DNA of 64,000 bases. Source: Tomocerus qinae. Its lineage: Eukaryota > Arthropoda > Collembola > Entomobryomorpha > Tomoceridae. The DNA is taken from assembly GCA_020055645.1 (NCBI GenBank), contig CM034549.1, positions 5,890,001 to 5,954,000 on the forward strand, written 5' to 3'. Positions within the stretch are counted from its first letter, which is position 1; every line of letters starts with the position of its first letter. The translations under genes and the position numbers were made by a program. Positions 11,950 to 23,632 of the stretch are shown one piece after another. The notes beneath the pieces are model-generated. The model ran no database searches and was not told the DNA's origin. It saw nothing but the letters and a program-made list of their open reading frames with translations.

Positions 11950-12420
11950 ATGCTAACCTTAACCCCACCTTTATGCCAATCCTACCTTAATTTTTACCTT
12001 AAGGCTAATCCTACCTTAATGTTTACCTTAAGGCTAATCCTACCTTAATGTTTACCTTAAGACTAATCCTACCTTAATGTTTACCTTAAGGCTAATCCTA
12101 CCTTAATGTTTACCTTAAGGCTAATCCTACCTTAATTTTTACCTTAAGGCTAATCCTACCTTAATGTTTACCTTAAGGCTAATCCTACCTTAATGTTTAC
12201 CTTAAGACTAATCCTACCTTAATGTTTACCTTAAGGCTAATCCTACCTTAATGTTTACCTTAAGGCTAATCCTACCTTAATGTTTACCTTAAGGCTAATC
12301 CTACCTTAATGTTTACCTTAAGGCTAATCCTACCTTAATGTTTACCTTAAGGCTAATCCTACGTTAATGTTTACCTTAAGGCTAATCCTACCTTAATGTT
12401 TACCTTAAGGCTAATCCCGG
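11950..12420. repeat. Minisatellite of about 29 bp, roughly 15 copies
   Basis: Tandem units with the core GGCTAATCCTACCTTAATG followed by TTTACCTTAA; the unit shares the motif AATCCTACCTT with the array at 11447-11735, so the two arrays may have a common origin. Confidence 0.9.
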
Positions 12421-12503
12421 GTTAATGTGTCCGTTAATGTTAATCCTTGTTGTTATATGAAAATATGGAATTGTTGCTGAATAAAATCAAGTGAAAAAGA
12501 AAG

Positions 12504-12509
12504 TTTATT
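12504..12509 (-). terminator. Polyadenylation signal of EDC3
   Basis: AATAAA on the minus strand, 25 nt beyond the EDC3 stop. Confidence 0.6.
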
Positions 12510-12533
12510 AAAAAAGATAAAAATGCGTGGTCG

Positions 12534-15500
12534 TTAAAAGAGTTGGACGATGAGTCTGCTTCCGTAAGGACTTCGGTACTTGACCGAGTTTTTTTCAAAC
12601 AGACCCGTCGGAATGGACAAATTCACCAGAAAGACCTTGACGTCTCGGTAGGCAAGCGGAAGAGCAGGACAAACCACGTGCACCTGAAAAAGCAAAAACC
12701 TGAATACAAACTCTTTTGGTATATTCCTCAAGTTAATTCAACTGACCTTTGTGCCCGTGTCGAAGCGACTTTTGTAGTCCGCCAGCGGAGGGTCGACCAA
12801 CACGATTTTGCTGCACCCGTAATCACTTTGCCTCAACGAACTCTCGTGATCATCCAAACTATTCATTTTGAATTAATATTAATTTAACTATACATACATT
12901 CAAGTTAAGTTAATTGCTTTTACCTGTGGACGACGGCGTCGTAATTTTTAGCTTCGTCTGAAATGACAATTAGTTAATTATAATTAATTGGATGGCAATT
13001 ATAATGTAGACTAGACTTGTCTTGGTAAAAGTGGGTTAATTTACCTGGGAGTTGTCGATGGACAATTCCTCCTCCGAGCTGGTAGAGACTCTCTTCGACG
13101 GCACAGACGTGAATTTCTTGAATGGGACAGAAGACGGTTGTTGAGACGCCGAGAGTGGCCAGCACTCTAGCCGCCGCGATTCCCACAGCACCGTTCCAGT
13201 GAGGACCACACAAGAAAAGGACATTAGGACGATCCTCCTCCCGCTCCGGACTCAGTCTACAAACATTAACCATTATCTACTACTCTCAACATCAACTAAA
13301 ATATAAATAAATAAATACCTGCAAGAGTCTCCCAGCAGCGGAAGCGTCACCTAATATATAATATTACATAATTAGAGACTATATAATTAGAATATATAGT
13401 TAAATGTTATACCTCAGCGACTGCTCTGGCCATTGTTTCGACTTGTCTGGAGTGACTGAGTCCGTGAGAATGTGCAGCGTTGAGAATAGAACTTCGGGTA
13501 CTTAGTGGGACGGCGGGTACCACAATTCCCTGCAATTTAATCTAGTCTCAATATATCTGACTAAATTATAATTAATTATAATTAAAATAATTACCGTGTC
13601 AGTGAGAAAGGTCCGGACGGGTTTGTCATGGATTTCGATGGAGGCCACGGAGCGCTCCTGCAAGTACGTCGTGTCCTTCTTTGTAAAGTTCTTGACCGGC
13701 AGAGGCTTCTTCTCTGTCAATTTACGAACTGGAACTACAAACAATATTATAATCAACATGGGTCAAAGGACAAGTAATTATTATTTAATTATCATTAGTT
13801 AATTACGTTTCTCGAAGAGGGAGTTGCTGCCTTCAAAGTCAAATTCTTGTGCTTTAATTTCGGCGGTGGACATTTCGAATGTGTCTGTATTGTGCTTGAA
13901 CCCTGTTCATTTATTCCAATTAAATTTATCTAATTTACATTATTTAAATTATTCCAATTTAAAATTATTAAAATTATTCTAATTTCAAATTATTAAAATT
14001 ATTCTAATTTCAAATTATTAAAATTATTCTAATTTCAAATTATTAAGGTTGCTCATCACGCCTGCATAGCAACCGCATGGGCCTATCTAAATGCGTGTTA
14101 AAAAATGCTTTACATCAAGCTTTATTCCTCCCGAAGATTACGGCCGATTTTGATGAGACTTACATTTTTGGAATCCTGGACTATCGAGGAACACAGGAGG
14201 GCGGATGGACTTTTGATATTATTGCTTTAAATGCTTCTAAAAAAATCGAATTCCAAAAAACGTGAATCAGTTTTAGTTTTTATACAATGTTGATTTTTTT
14301 GCACCATTTAAAGCAATGATATCAAAAGTCCATCCGCCCTCCTGTTTTCCTCGATAGTCCAGGATTCCAAAAATGTAAGTCTCATCAAAATCGGCTGTAA
14401 TCTTCGGGAGGAATAAAGCTTGATGTAAAGCATTTTTTAGGCCCATGCGGTTGCTATGCAGGCGTGATGAGCAACCTTAAAACTATTCTAATTTAAAATT
14501 ATTAAAATTATTCTAATTTAAAATTATTAAAATTATTCTAATTTCAAATTATTAAAATTATTCTAATTTCAAATTATTAAAATTATTCTAATTTCAAATT
14601 ATTAAAATTATTCTAATTTCAAATTATTAAAATTATTCTAATTTCAAATTATTAAAATTATTCTAATTTCAAATTATTAAAATTATTCTAATTTCAAATT
14701 ATTAAAATTATTCTAATTTCAAATTATTAAAATTATTCTAATTTCAAATTATTAAAATTATTCTAATTTCAAATTATTAAAATTATTCTAATTTCAAATT
14801 ATTAAAATTATTCTAATTTCAAATTATTAAAATTATTCTAATTTCAAATTATTAAAATTATTCTAATTTCAAATTATTAAAATTATTCTAATTTCAAATT
14901 ATTAAAATTATTCTAATTTCAAATTATTAAAATTATTCTAATTTCAAATTATTAAAATTATTCTAATTTCAAATTATTAAAATTATTCTAATTTCAAATT
15001 ATTAAAATTATTCTAATTTCAAATTATTAAAATTATTCTAATTTCAAATTATTAAAATTATTCTAATTTCAAATTATTAAAATTATTCTAATTTCAAATT
15101 ATTAAAATTATTCTAATTTCAAATTATTAAAATTATTCTAATTAAATTAATCCAAATTAAATTATTCCAATTAAACTAATTTAATTTAAATTATTCCAAT
15201 TAAACTAATTTAATTTAAATTATTCCAATTAAACTAATTTAATTTAAATTATTCCAATTAAACTAATTTAATTTAAATTATTCCAATTAAACTAATTTAA
15301 TTTAAATTATTCCAATTATTCGAATTAAAATTACTAAAATTATTCCAATTTCAAATTATTAAAATTATTCCAATTAAACTAATCCAATTAAAATTATTCC
15401 AATTATTCGAATTAAAATTACTAAAATTATTCCAATTAAATTAACCAATTTAAATAATTCCAATTAAACATATCCAATTTAAATTATCCCAGTTAAAATT

Positions 15501-16230
15501 TACTTCATTAAAAAAATTTTAATTAAATTAACCTAATTAAAATTATTCTAATTAAATGAATGCAATTAAAATTTTTCCAGGTTTAATTTAAATTTGACTT
15601 GCCTTTAAAACCGTTGGCGACTTTGTTATTGTTGTGGTTGGACGAGGAGGGGGCGGTGAAGGGGATGATAGGCACAGGGATTGGGCCGAGGACGGGAGGG
15701 GGACATCCAAACTTTTCTTGTAAAATATTCTTTTCATTCTTTAACGGTTTCGGTTTTTTCAGGTCTTTCTCTGGGAGGATCGGGGGAGTCGCTGCCTTCA
15801 CCTTCAATTATAAATTAGTTAAATATAAATAAATTAATTAAGTACAAATAATTTGACTAACAACTAATAATAATTACCTTGGAGGATTCTACGGCTTTGC
15901 TTATCACACTCAGATCTAAAATCTCTGAAGAACTAAAATACATCAAAAATAAGTTAAATCTAAATTAAGATAATGCCAATAAATGTTTTGTTGGTACCTG
16001 ACGATGAATCCGTCGGGGAGGAGTTGACCGTTGGCCATTCCGTTGTCCAAGAAAATTCGCTGTCCTCGGCCATCGATTTGAATATCACTTACGGTCCCTG
16101 CAAGAAAATTGAAAGTTTTTGAAAGAGTAATTTAAAAATGATGTTTTTACTGACCGATGATATTTTTGGTGGCTCCGTCCGACCTCGTCTTGAGCTTTAA
16201 AATGCAACCAATAAACTTGTCCTTTTCCAT
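12534..16230 (-). CDS. EDC3: Enhancer of mRNA decapping 3 (EDC3)
   Basis: P-body scaffold that binds the Dcp1-Dcp2 decapping enzyme and the DDX6 helicase. Twelve exons (16155-16230, 15998-16097, 15878-15932, 15612-15801, 13807-13902, 13595-13734, 13413-13529, 13319-13350, 13045-13256, 12924-12957, 12747-12858, 12534-12683) sum to 1314 nt, 437 aa (human 508). An LSm-like N-terminus occupies about residues 1-60 (MEKDKFIGCILKLKTRSDG, then TVSDIQIDGRG). A Pro-rich linker follows, then the FDF motif EFDFEGSNSLFEK near 160-172. The YjeF-N domain (about 220-437) shows GIVVPAVPLSTR, NVLFLCGPHWNGAVGIAAAR, VLVDPPLADY and the C-terminal VKYRSPYGSRL, matching the human VGINYHSPFG end. The 1.7-kb fourth intron, whose donor (AACG|GTTTTA) is weak, contains a satellite and a transposon. 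Confidence 0.93.
13925..15145. repeat. AT-rich 25-bp satellite in EDC3 intron
   Basis: More than 25 near-identical 25-bp units built on AAATTATTCTAATTTC. Periodicity is clearest from 14484 to 15140. The array is split by a TTAA-flanked element at 14047-14476, with satellite on both sides. Confidence 0.92.
14047..14476. mobile_element. TTAA-flanked palindromic MITE, copy 1
   Basis: 430 bp, almost entirely a palindrome. Both ends carry GGTTGCTCATCACGCC (inverted), and the element is bounded by TTAA on each side (14043-14046, 14477-14480), the target duplication typical of piggyBac-type elements. The terminal bases (GG) do not match the usual piggyBac CCC/CCY start, so the superfamily is uncertain. 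The arms are about 195 bp and include GGCCGATTTTGATGAGAC. It inserted inside the 25-bp satellite. The open frame 14077-14265 is simply one arm. Confidence 0.85.
15146..15560. repeat. Second AT-rich tandem repeat, about 31-bp units
   Basis: Five or more regular units with the core ATTCCAATTAAACTAATT between 15150 and 15310, decaying into irregular relatives up to 15560. Contiguous with the 25-bp satellite but with a different period. Confidence 0.8.
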
Positions 16231-16572
16231 TTTCAATATTTACTGTTCTTGTCATATGGACACAAAAATATAAACAACTTGTGAATCTTGCTTTTGAACT
16301 TTCCCACGCTCTGTCCTCTACCCCACACTCTATCCTCACTACAGCCTACATCCAAAGCGGCTGCTGCAACTGCAACCTGGTTTCATTGGGTCGGATAATG
16401 TGTATGTCACAATGATGAGCAAGCGAGAGGACTTACTTTTGGGATGCATTGTTAAAGAAACTCTGTGTAGGACGTAGGACGTAAAGACCACAGGTCACAT
16501 CGTCTTGAATAAAACCAAATTGATTGATATTTTGGGATGGATCGTCTCACACGGTTGCAGAGGACTAAAATT
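16231..16572. promoter_or_regulatory. EDC3 upstream region
   Basis: 342 bp between the EDC3 start codon and the first repeat. It should hold the EDC3 promoter and 5' UTR; no core promoter motif is clear. Confidence 0.35.
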
Positions 16573-17046
16573 ACAGGTGAAAAACCTGGAGAAATATACG
16601 GGGAGAATACCAGAAAAACTCGAAAACAAGGCATTATTATTTAGATACCAAGATATAAATTAAATTCGTAAATTTACAATTTCCTTCAAAAGCTCTCCCC
16701 GTGCGTTTACCGCTAATTCACTTGCAACTGGCTCTTCGAAAAACAAAGCAATTTATAGGACAAAATTAACCAGACAAAATTAGTAATTCCACTCCTAAAG
16801 CGGGGATGGAAAATATTTTAGACAATGGGAACACCAATCAAAGTTGCCATTTAGTGTTCTGTGGGAACACCTTTGTAATCGTCAGTACAACGTTGTATTC
16901 GCTCAGTAATTGAAACGACTCCAAGTTATTTTCTGAAAATCAAAATCCAGGTTAAATTGTCGTATCCATTGTAATTAAGCAACAATTAAGAGTATAAATC
17001 TTTCTGCATTAACAACATTTAACGGTAAAATATATTTAGATATATC

Positions 17047-17559
17047 CAAGAAGCATAAACTGTATAAGTAGGGTCCAATAGAGAACTTCCCGTAAGGGAT
17101 TTTTAAAGTTTAAAAGGGACGTTTTTCACTAATTTTATCCCCAAATATCCAATTTTGTGTGGTTGGGAAAGGAATAAATGCAGAACGATTACTTGGATGC
17201 TGGAGTGGGATAATCAGTGTTGAGGCCAAGGTACGTAAAATTTTAGATTGTCAAGGTGATATGGCATAAGGTAATTTCATGCTCGAAAAACCTGATTTTT
17301 TTTGGAACCACATAAGAGGCAACATTGCCCTTTGACCCCAGCAGTTACCTGGTTTCCGTTGCCATTGGCAACGGGGAGCATGAAATTACCTTATGTCGCA
17401 TCCCCTTCAATCTAAAATTTTACCTACCTTGGTTGAGGCATTATAGCAAAGGGACATTTCTCAGAAAAAAATCCCTTATAAATCTTCAGAAATCCATATA
17501 GCAAAATTCGCTACTGGACTCTCCTTATACAGCGCTATGACTACAGTTTATGCTTCTTG
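17047..17559. mobile_element. P-like MITE, 513 bp
   Basis: Ends are CAAGAAGCATAAACTG and its exact inverse, as in the autonomous-type element at 23355-26867. Flanking 8-mers GATATATC and GATATGTC match at 7 of 8 positions. The interior folds back on itself (17220-17300 against 17365-17440, with GGTAATTTCATGCTC and its inverse). Non-coding; presumably mobilised by a P-type transposase. Confidence 0.85.
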
Positions 17560-18745
17560 GATATGTCAGTGATTGTTGTGTGAAAAAATCGCCATAATGT
17601 TCAAAGTAACTGTGAAATTAGAATTTTCTGCTATTTATACGGAAAAGTTTTCTTGCCTTTAAATGTAGGATCATCTCGTTTCAATGTTTAACTTTCCAGG
17701 AAATTAATATCTGCAAAACTTATTGTCACTCGCAGTCTAGTTAGTATTGATACTAGTGTGTATCTATTGTTTTAGGCAAGTTGTAGGGCTGTATCAAGGA
17801 AATTAGCTGTAAACGCACGGGGAGAGCTTTTGAAGGAAATTGTAAATTTACGAATTTAATTTATATCTTGGTATCTAAATAATAATGCCTTGTTTTCGAG
17901 TTTTTCTGGTATTCTCCCCGTATATTTCTCCAGGTTTTTCACCTGTAATTTTATTTTATTGTTTTTCTTGATATATCTGGTTATAACTATCATATAACTA
18001 CGAACTACAAAAATTTAACCAGATTATGAATATTTCGAAATTATTTATATAGGCACCTATCATGGTTGTAGAAATTGATAATAAAAAAGTTACTAGAAAA
18101 ACATGATTCGCAGTCTTCGCTAATTTAAATACAGGAATAGTAATGTAATGTACAATGTTCGAGTAAATTTTAATCAACATGTCCCCATTTCCTAAATATT
18201 GTTCATCCCTTCCTGGTTTATAATGTAAATTTTACATCTATGGAACAATGATACATATTATATTTGAGCTGCATCTCTAAAAGTTTGATTGTATCGCAAA
18301 ATTATTAATAATATATTATGTATGTAATATAATAATTTTATTTTTTATATTTTGTATCCTTGTAGTTAGTAAAACACGAGCCAGTAAAGCGTAAATGTTT
18401 GTATTAGTGTAGTAGTAAGGAGCATTAGGGATATGCTTGCTTATCACTTTTTGTCATTTTCGATGCCTGGAATCGCACTGAATGCTAATTTTTTTCTATC
18501 CCTGAAATTTTCCTTATTCTAAATTTTTTGCAACCCTTGCCAGTGCCCTCAAGCAAAATATATTTTCCATCCCTGGAATTGTTCTGGGTACTCCGTATTT
18601 GAATTGGGATGTGTTTGAAACCAATTCAGTGTACTTCGTATCTACGGAGTACGGAGATTGAGTTAGGAAATGAAATGTTTCTAGTTCCATGAGTGTTTCC
18701 AGTACCCAATGACTTTGACTGTGATGCATTGCACTAAGTAGCCAA

Positions 18746-18934
18746 CAGGCACGTATCTAGAAATTTGTTCAAGGGGGGGCGGAAGCAAAACTTATACTAA
18801 AAATAAGACTTATTCGCGCGAAGCGCGAAAAAATTTTTCAATTTTAGGCCATTTTTGAGAAAAAAATTCTTTTTTTCTCAGATTTAGGGGGGGGCGCTGC
18901 GTCCCCCCCCGCCCCCCTACTAAATACGTGCTTG
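18746..18934. mobile_element. hAT-like MITE with GCGCGAAGCGCG hairpin
   Basis: 189 bp with TIRs CAGGCACGTATCTAG and CTAAATACGTGCTTG (inverted, near-perfect) and a perfect 8-bp target duplication GTAGCCAA (18738-18745, 18935-18942). Contains a TTCGCGCGAAGCGCGAA hairpin and a C-run/G-run hairpin. The same insertion, with its left end deleted, is present at the equivalent point of copy A3 (27588-27732). Confidence 0.85.
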
Positions 18935-19225
18935 GTAGCCAAGGAGATAAATTGGTGACCAAACAATTTTAAAATTCATTCTTCCGGTTCCTACGGCTAA
19001 AGTTGACACCGGACAGCTGATGTTGACCTGGATCGCAACCCACCGACGAATGCTTTATCTTTTCGGTATCTTGCATTATTTCACAGAAATTACTAGTTTA
19101 CGAGAAATCGGAGCTGACAAAATTTGAACGAGTAGTTAACTGCATACTAGTGGTGAAACCTCACATTGCCCTTCGGGCAATGCGCTGCCTGCTTTGTAGT
19201 TTCTCCCCGTATAAAAATATAGCAG

Positions 19226-22200
19226 GTAAATATAACAGGTAAAAACCTGGAAACATATACAGTGAGAATGGCAGAAAAACTCGAAAACAAGATATATTTA
19301 GATACCAATATATAATTAAAGCTCGTAATTTTACAATTTTCTTCAAAAAATCGGAACATTCCTAGTATACCGACGCTCAACGGAATAGACCGATATATAG
19401 CTCATTCGAAAGATCTCGTCGAGTACATCACGAATATGGTATTGGTTTTTGGGGCAACCCCCCAAATAAGAAAGTTATCGTTGGTTAAAGTTGAAAAAAT
19501 GACTATTTCGATGCCTACGTTTTCAGAAAACGAAGAGTTACAAGTTCTTCAGGACATCGTTGTTTTGCTGTTCATGTTGAATTTACTTGTAACTATGGCA
19601 ACGTAGCTAATAAGATTATTTAGGTTTGGTTTTGTAAAATTCTTAATTGCACTTTAACTTCTATTTTCGGTTTCTTCATTGTTCTAACTTCAATTTTTGT
19701 CATTTTTGATTTGGTTAGTGGCACGCGGTCACAATGTGCATTTTATAAACCTAACCTAATTAATATTAATTGAAATTGAACATGGCACGTGTCACAGTTA
19801 GCATTTTTTAAACCTAACCTAATTAAAACTGATGGAAATGGAATATGGGACGTGGTCACAATTAGCATTTTTTTAAACCTAACCTAATTAAAATTGATGA
19901 AAATTAAACATGGCACGTGGTCACAATTAGCTTTTATAAACCTTACCTAATTAAAATTAACGAAAATCGAACAATAGACATGGTCACAATTAGCATTTTT
20001 TTAAAACCTAACTTAATTAAAATTATTAGAAATCGAACATGGACGTGGTCACAATTAGTATTTTTTTAAAACCTAACCTAATTAATACTAATGGAAACTG
20101 AACATGGCACGTGGTCACAGTTAGCATTTTTTAAACCTAACCTAAATAAAATTGATGGAAATCGAACATGGGACGTGGTCACAATTAGCATTTTTTTAAA
20201 CCTAACCTAATTAAAATTGATGAAAATTAAACATCGCACTTGGTCACAATTAGCAATTTTTAAACCTAACATAATTAAAATTGAAAGAAATCGAATAAGG
20301 GACGTGGTCACAATTAGCATTTTTTTTAAAACTAACCAAATCAAAAATGACGAAAATTGAAGTTAGAACAATGAAGAAACCGAAAATAGAAGTTAAAGTG
20401 CAATTAAGAATTTTACAAAACCAAACCTAAATAATCTTATTAGCTACGTTGCCATAGTTACAAGTAAATTCAACATGAACAGCAAAACAACGATGTCCTT
20501 AAGAACTTGTAACTCTTCGTTTTCTGAAAACGTAGGCATCGAAATAGTCATTTTTTCAACTTTAACCGACCATAACTTTCTTATTTGGGGGGTTGCCCCA
20601 AAAACCAATACCATATTCGTGATGTACTCGACGAGATCTTTCGAATGAGCTATATATCAGTCTATTCCATGGAGCGTCGGTATACTAGGATTTAGCCAAA
20701 AAATCTTCCCGTGCGTTTACTGCTAATTCACTTGCAACTAACTTCTTTGAAAACAAAGCAATTTATAGGACAAAATTAGTAATTCCACTCCTAAAGCGGG
20801 GATGGAAAATATTTTCGACAATGGGAACATCAGTCAAAGCTGCTATTTAGTGTTCTGTGGGAACACCTTTGCAATCGTCAATACAACGTTGTATTCGATC
20901 AGTAATTGAAACGACTCCAAGTTATTTTCTGAAAATCAAAATCCAGGTTAAATTGTCGTATCCATTGTAATTAAGCAACAATTAACAGTATAAATCTTTC
21001 CATATTAACAACATTTAGCAGTAAAATATATTTAGATGTGACTGCGCTATAATTGTCAACTAAATGACCAAAGTGCAATAAAAATGTTGTTAGTGTGATA
21101 AAATCGCCACAATGTACAAAGTAACTGTGAAATAAGAATGTTCTGCTTTTCATATGGAAAAGTTAGTCTTAAAATATTATAGGACCTTCTCATTTCAATA
21201 TTTACATTTCCATAAAATTTATATTTGGAGTTATTAGCACGTAAAGTCTAGTTGATACTAGTGTGTATCTAGTGTTTTTGGCAAGTTGTATGGTTTTTGC
21301 AAGGAAATTAACTGTAAACGCACGGGGAGATTTTTTGAAGAAAATTGTAAAATTACGAGCTTTAATTATATATTGGTATCTAAATATATCTTGTTTTCGA
21401 GTTTTTCTGCCATTCTCACCGTATATTTTTCCAGGTTTTTACCTGTTATATTTTTTATTTTATGGTTTTTCTTGATATAGCTGGTTATAACTGTCATTTA
21501 ACTACAAACTACAAAAGGTTTAATCAGATTATGAATATTATTATAGTCCAAGATACCTTTAGTGACTATTATTGGGACTGGCGTCAGGTAGCCTGATAGT
21601 CAAAGCAAAAAAATTACAACTCAATTTTTTTCTTATTTCATTTCCATGGAAATCAGTAGGGCTATCCCTATCTCTGCCCTATCAATCCCCATCTCACCCT
21701 CTGGTTCTCTTTGGCACAAAATTGTCGAATTTTGTACCAAAATGAAAAAAAAATTGAATTTCAATTGTTTACATCTGACTACCAGGCTACCTCATCACAG
21801 TCCCAATAATAATCACTAAGGTAATTAATTATCTTGATTATAGTCTATATATGGAAAACTATACATAATGTTATTGAGCTACAACATTATTTTGATTTTT
21901 TCGCAAAGTTATTAGTAAATTATGTATGTAATAAGATTATTTTATTTTTTATTGGGTGCTGCCGCCCCCAAATCCCCACTTGAGGGGTGATACATAGTTA
22001 GTAAAACACAGCACGAGCCAGCAAAGCTTAAATGTTTGCATTAGTAGTAGTAGTAATGAGCATTATAGATACGTGTGCCTATTACAGTTTGTCATTTTCT
22101 ATGCCTGAAATCGCGCACCATTTTTTCCACCACTGAAATTTTCTTCACTGTTTATTTTTTTAATCCCTGAAAGTGCCCTGACATCTGATATTTTCCATCC

Positions 22201-22308
22201 CTGGAATTGTTCCCAGTAGTCGGTATTTGCATTGAGAATATTGAGTTGTGAATGTGACCAAGGATAGTATAGGGAATATTGGGAATGGGATTACTAGAAT
22301 ACTACGTA
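19226..22308. repeat. Family A stem-loop repeat, copy A3, first part
   Basis: Left arm from ACAGGTAAAAACCTGG (19228), right arm ending near 21450. The left arm is interrupted by the foldback element at 19361-20689. The tail (21450 on) is broken at 22308 by a 5.1-kb element and resumes at 27415. A palindromic insert of about 270 bp lies at 21555-21825 (inverted GACTATTATTGGGACTG at the left and CAGTCCCAATAATAATCAC at the right). Confidence 0.7.
19361..20689. mobile_element. Foldback element with internal minisatellite
   Basis: 1329 bp. Inverted arms of about 330 bp start with CCTAGTATACCGACGCTC and end with its inverse. They also share TCGAAAGATCTCGTCGAG, GGGGCAACCCCCCAAATAAG and AACATGAACAGCAAAACAAC on opposite strands. 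The centre (about 19720-20340) holds roughly ten degenerate 62-bp units with the core GTGGTCACAATTAGC and AAACCTAACCTAATTAAAA. Long arms around a tandem-repeat core resemble FB/Galileo-type architecture. No transposase frame. Inserted into the left arm of copy A3. Confidence 0.82.
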
Positions 22309-22928
22309 CTGTGGCCGGATAGCAACCTGGGGACAATGTCAACTAAAATGAAAAGTGGGATTTTGGGTCAATTTTGATGACGTAAGCTGCCGTCACACTT
22401 AGGGGGTCGGGGGGTTGACCATGCATTTTGATAGGCATTTTCAGTGTCCTCAAAACAAAGTCAAAATATCCATGACAATGGACCGTGATTTCCGTCCCAC
22501 CGTCCCACTAGATACATGTTGACAGTGACGTCAGCTGCCGTCATTTTTGAAATACATGTAAAAGTATACTCTTTTGTCCGAACCTTTATCCCTATATACT
22601 TCTATTATCCTTGGCCGGATAGAATCCATGGGGATTTTCAAATTCTGACCACACTCAAAAACGATTCTGATTGGTGGAAATTTTTTTCGATTAACCAATA
22701 AAATTGCAGAGATTCATTATCAAATTCTATATGCTCCCTAGTTACTACCCCAAGGGGTAATATTTCATGAAACAATGTTCTCAATAGTGAATAGCGTGTG
22801 CACCTATGGTAAGATAATGCAAACTAAGAGTTTTACTCTATCAGAAACTCATTGCACATTGAAAGGCATAGTCGTAGACAGTGTGACAGAGAAGCGAGTT
22901 TCGGAAGAGTATGATTTAAGGCTACAGT

Positions 22929-23249
22929 CAAGAAGCATAAACTGTAGTCATAGCGCTGTATAAGGAGAGTCCAGTAGCGAATTTTGCTATTTAGACGTCT
23001 GAAGATTTATAAGGGATTTTTCCTGAGAAAAGTCCCTTACCTCTACCTTTGCTATAATATTTCAACACTGATTATCCCACTCCAGCATCCAAGTAATCGT
23101 TATGCATTTATTTCGTTTCCAACAACATAGCAACCACACAAAGTTGGATATTTTGGGGTACATTTAGTGAAAAATTTCCCTTATAAACTTTCAAAATCAC
23201 TTACGGGAAATTCTGTATTGGACCCTCCTTATACAGTTTATGCTTCTTG
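22929..23249. mobile_element. P-like MITE, 321 bp
   Basis: TIRs CAAGAAGCATAAACTG and inverse; perfect 8-bp target duplication GCTACAGT (22921-22928, 23250-23257). Subterminal blocks (AAGGAGAGTCCAGTAGCGAA, ATTTATAAGGGATTTT) match those of the P element 105 bp to its right and of the MITE at 17047. Non-coding. Confidence 0.9.
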
Positions 23250-23632
23250 GCTACAGTAGTGTTTTATTAAATTCCAAACAGTGAAAACTGAATAATATAT
23301 CAATCCGTATATTATAACGGGCCGGCAAATACTTACTGACGTGAATGGTATAATCAAGAAGCATAAACTGTAGTTATGGTAGCATTTATCTTCTCCTGTA
23401 TAAGGAGAGTCCACTAGCGAATTTCCCTATGTTGATTTCTGAAGATTTATAAGGGACTTTTTTCTGAAAAAATCCCCTCATTTCTAGCCAAAAATAATGC
23501 ATGGTTTGCAGGCAATATCATTATAAAATGATCGAATGGTAATGTTTTGCTATTGTCTAATAATTTTGGCCAAAAGAAATTTTTTAACGAAGAATCGATT
23601 AAAATATCTTCCGCGAAGTGAAGAACAATACG

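Larger units (their letters stand above)
16573..19225. repeat. Family A stem-loop repeat, copy A2
   Basis: The left arm starts near ACAGGTGAAAAACCTGG (16577) with ATACGGGGAGAA; the right arm is its inverse and ends near CCAGGTTTTTCACCTGT (17945). The arms are about 130 bp and enclose a loop of about 1.1 kb that carries a P-like MITE (17047-17559). The tail (17950-19225) includes a hAT-like MITE (18746-18934) and ends in a hairpin CATTGCCCTTCGGGCAATG followed by TTTCTCCCCGTATAAAAAT. That last block repeats the arm sequence in inverse, so the whole unit behaves as if bounded by arm sequence at both ends. No long coding frame. Without the P-like MITE and its target duplication the unit is about 2.1 kb. 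Confidence 0.75.

Noticed and set aside
14077..14265. Recurrent 62-codon frame (also at 45702-45890)
   Set aside because: It is one arm of the TTAA-flanked palindromic MITE, not a gene.
21263..21480. Short hydrophobic frames recurring at 19147, 21263, 51020 and 59282
   Set aside because: They are family A arm sequence translated; hydrophobicity comes from T-rich composition.
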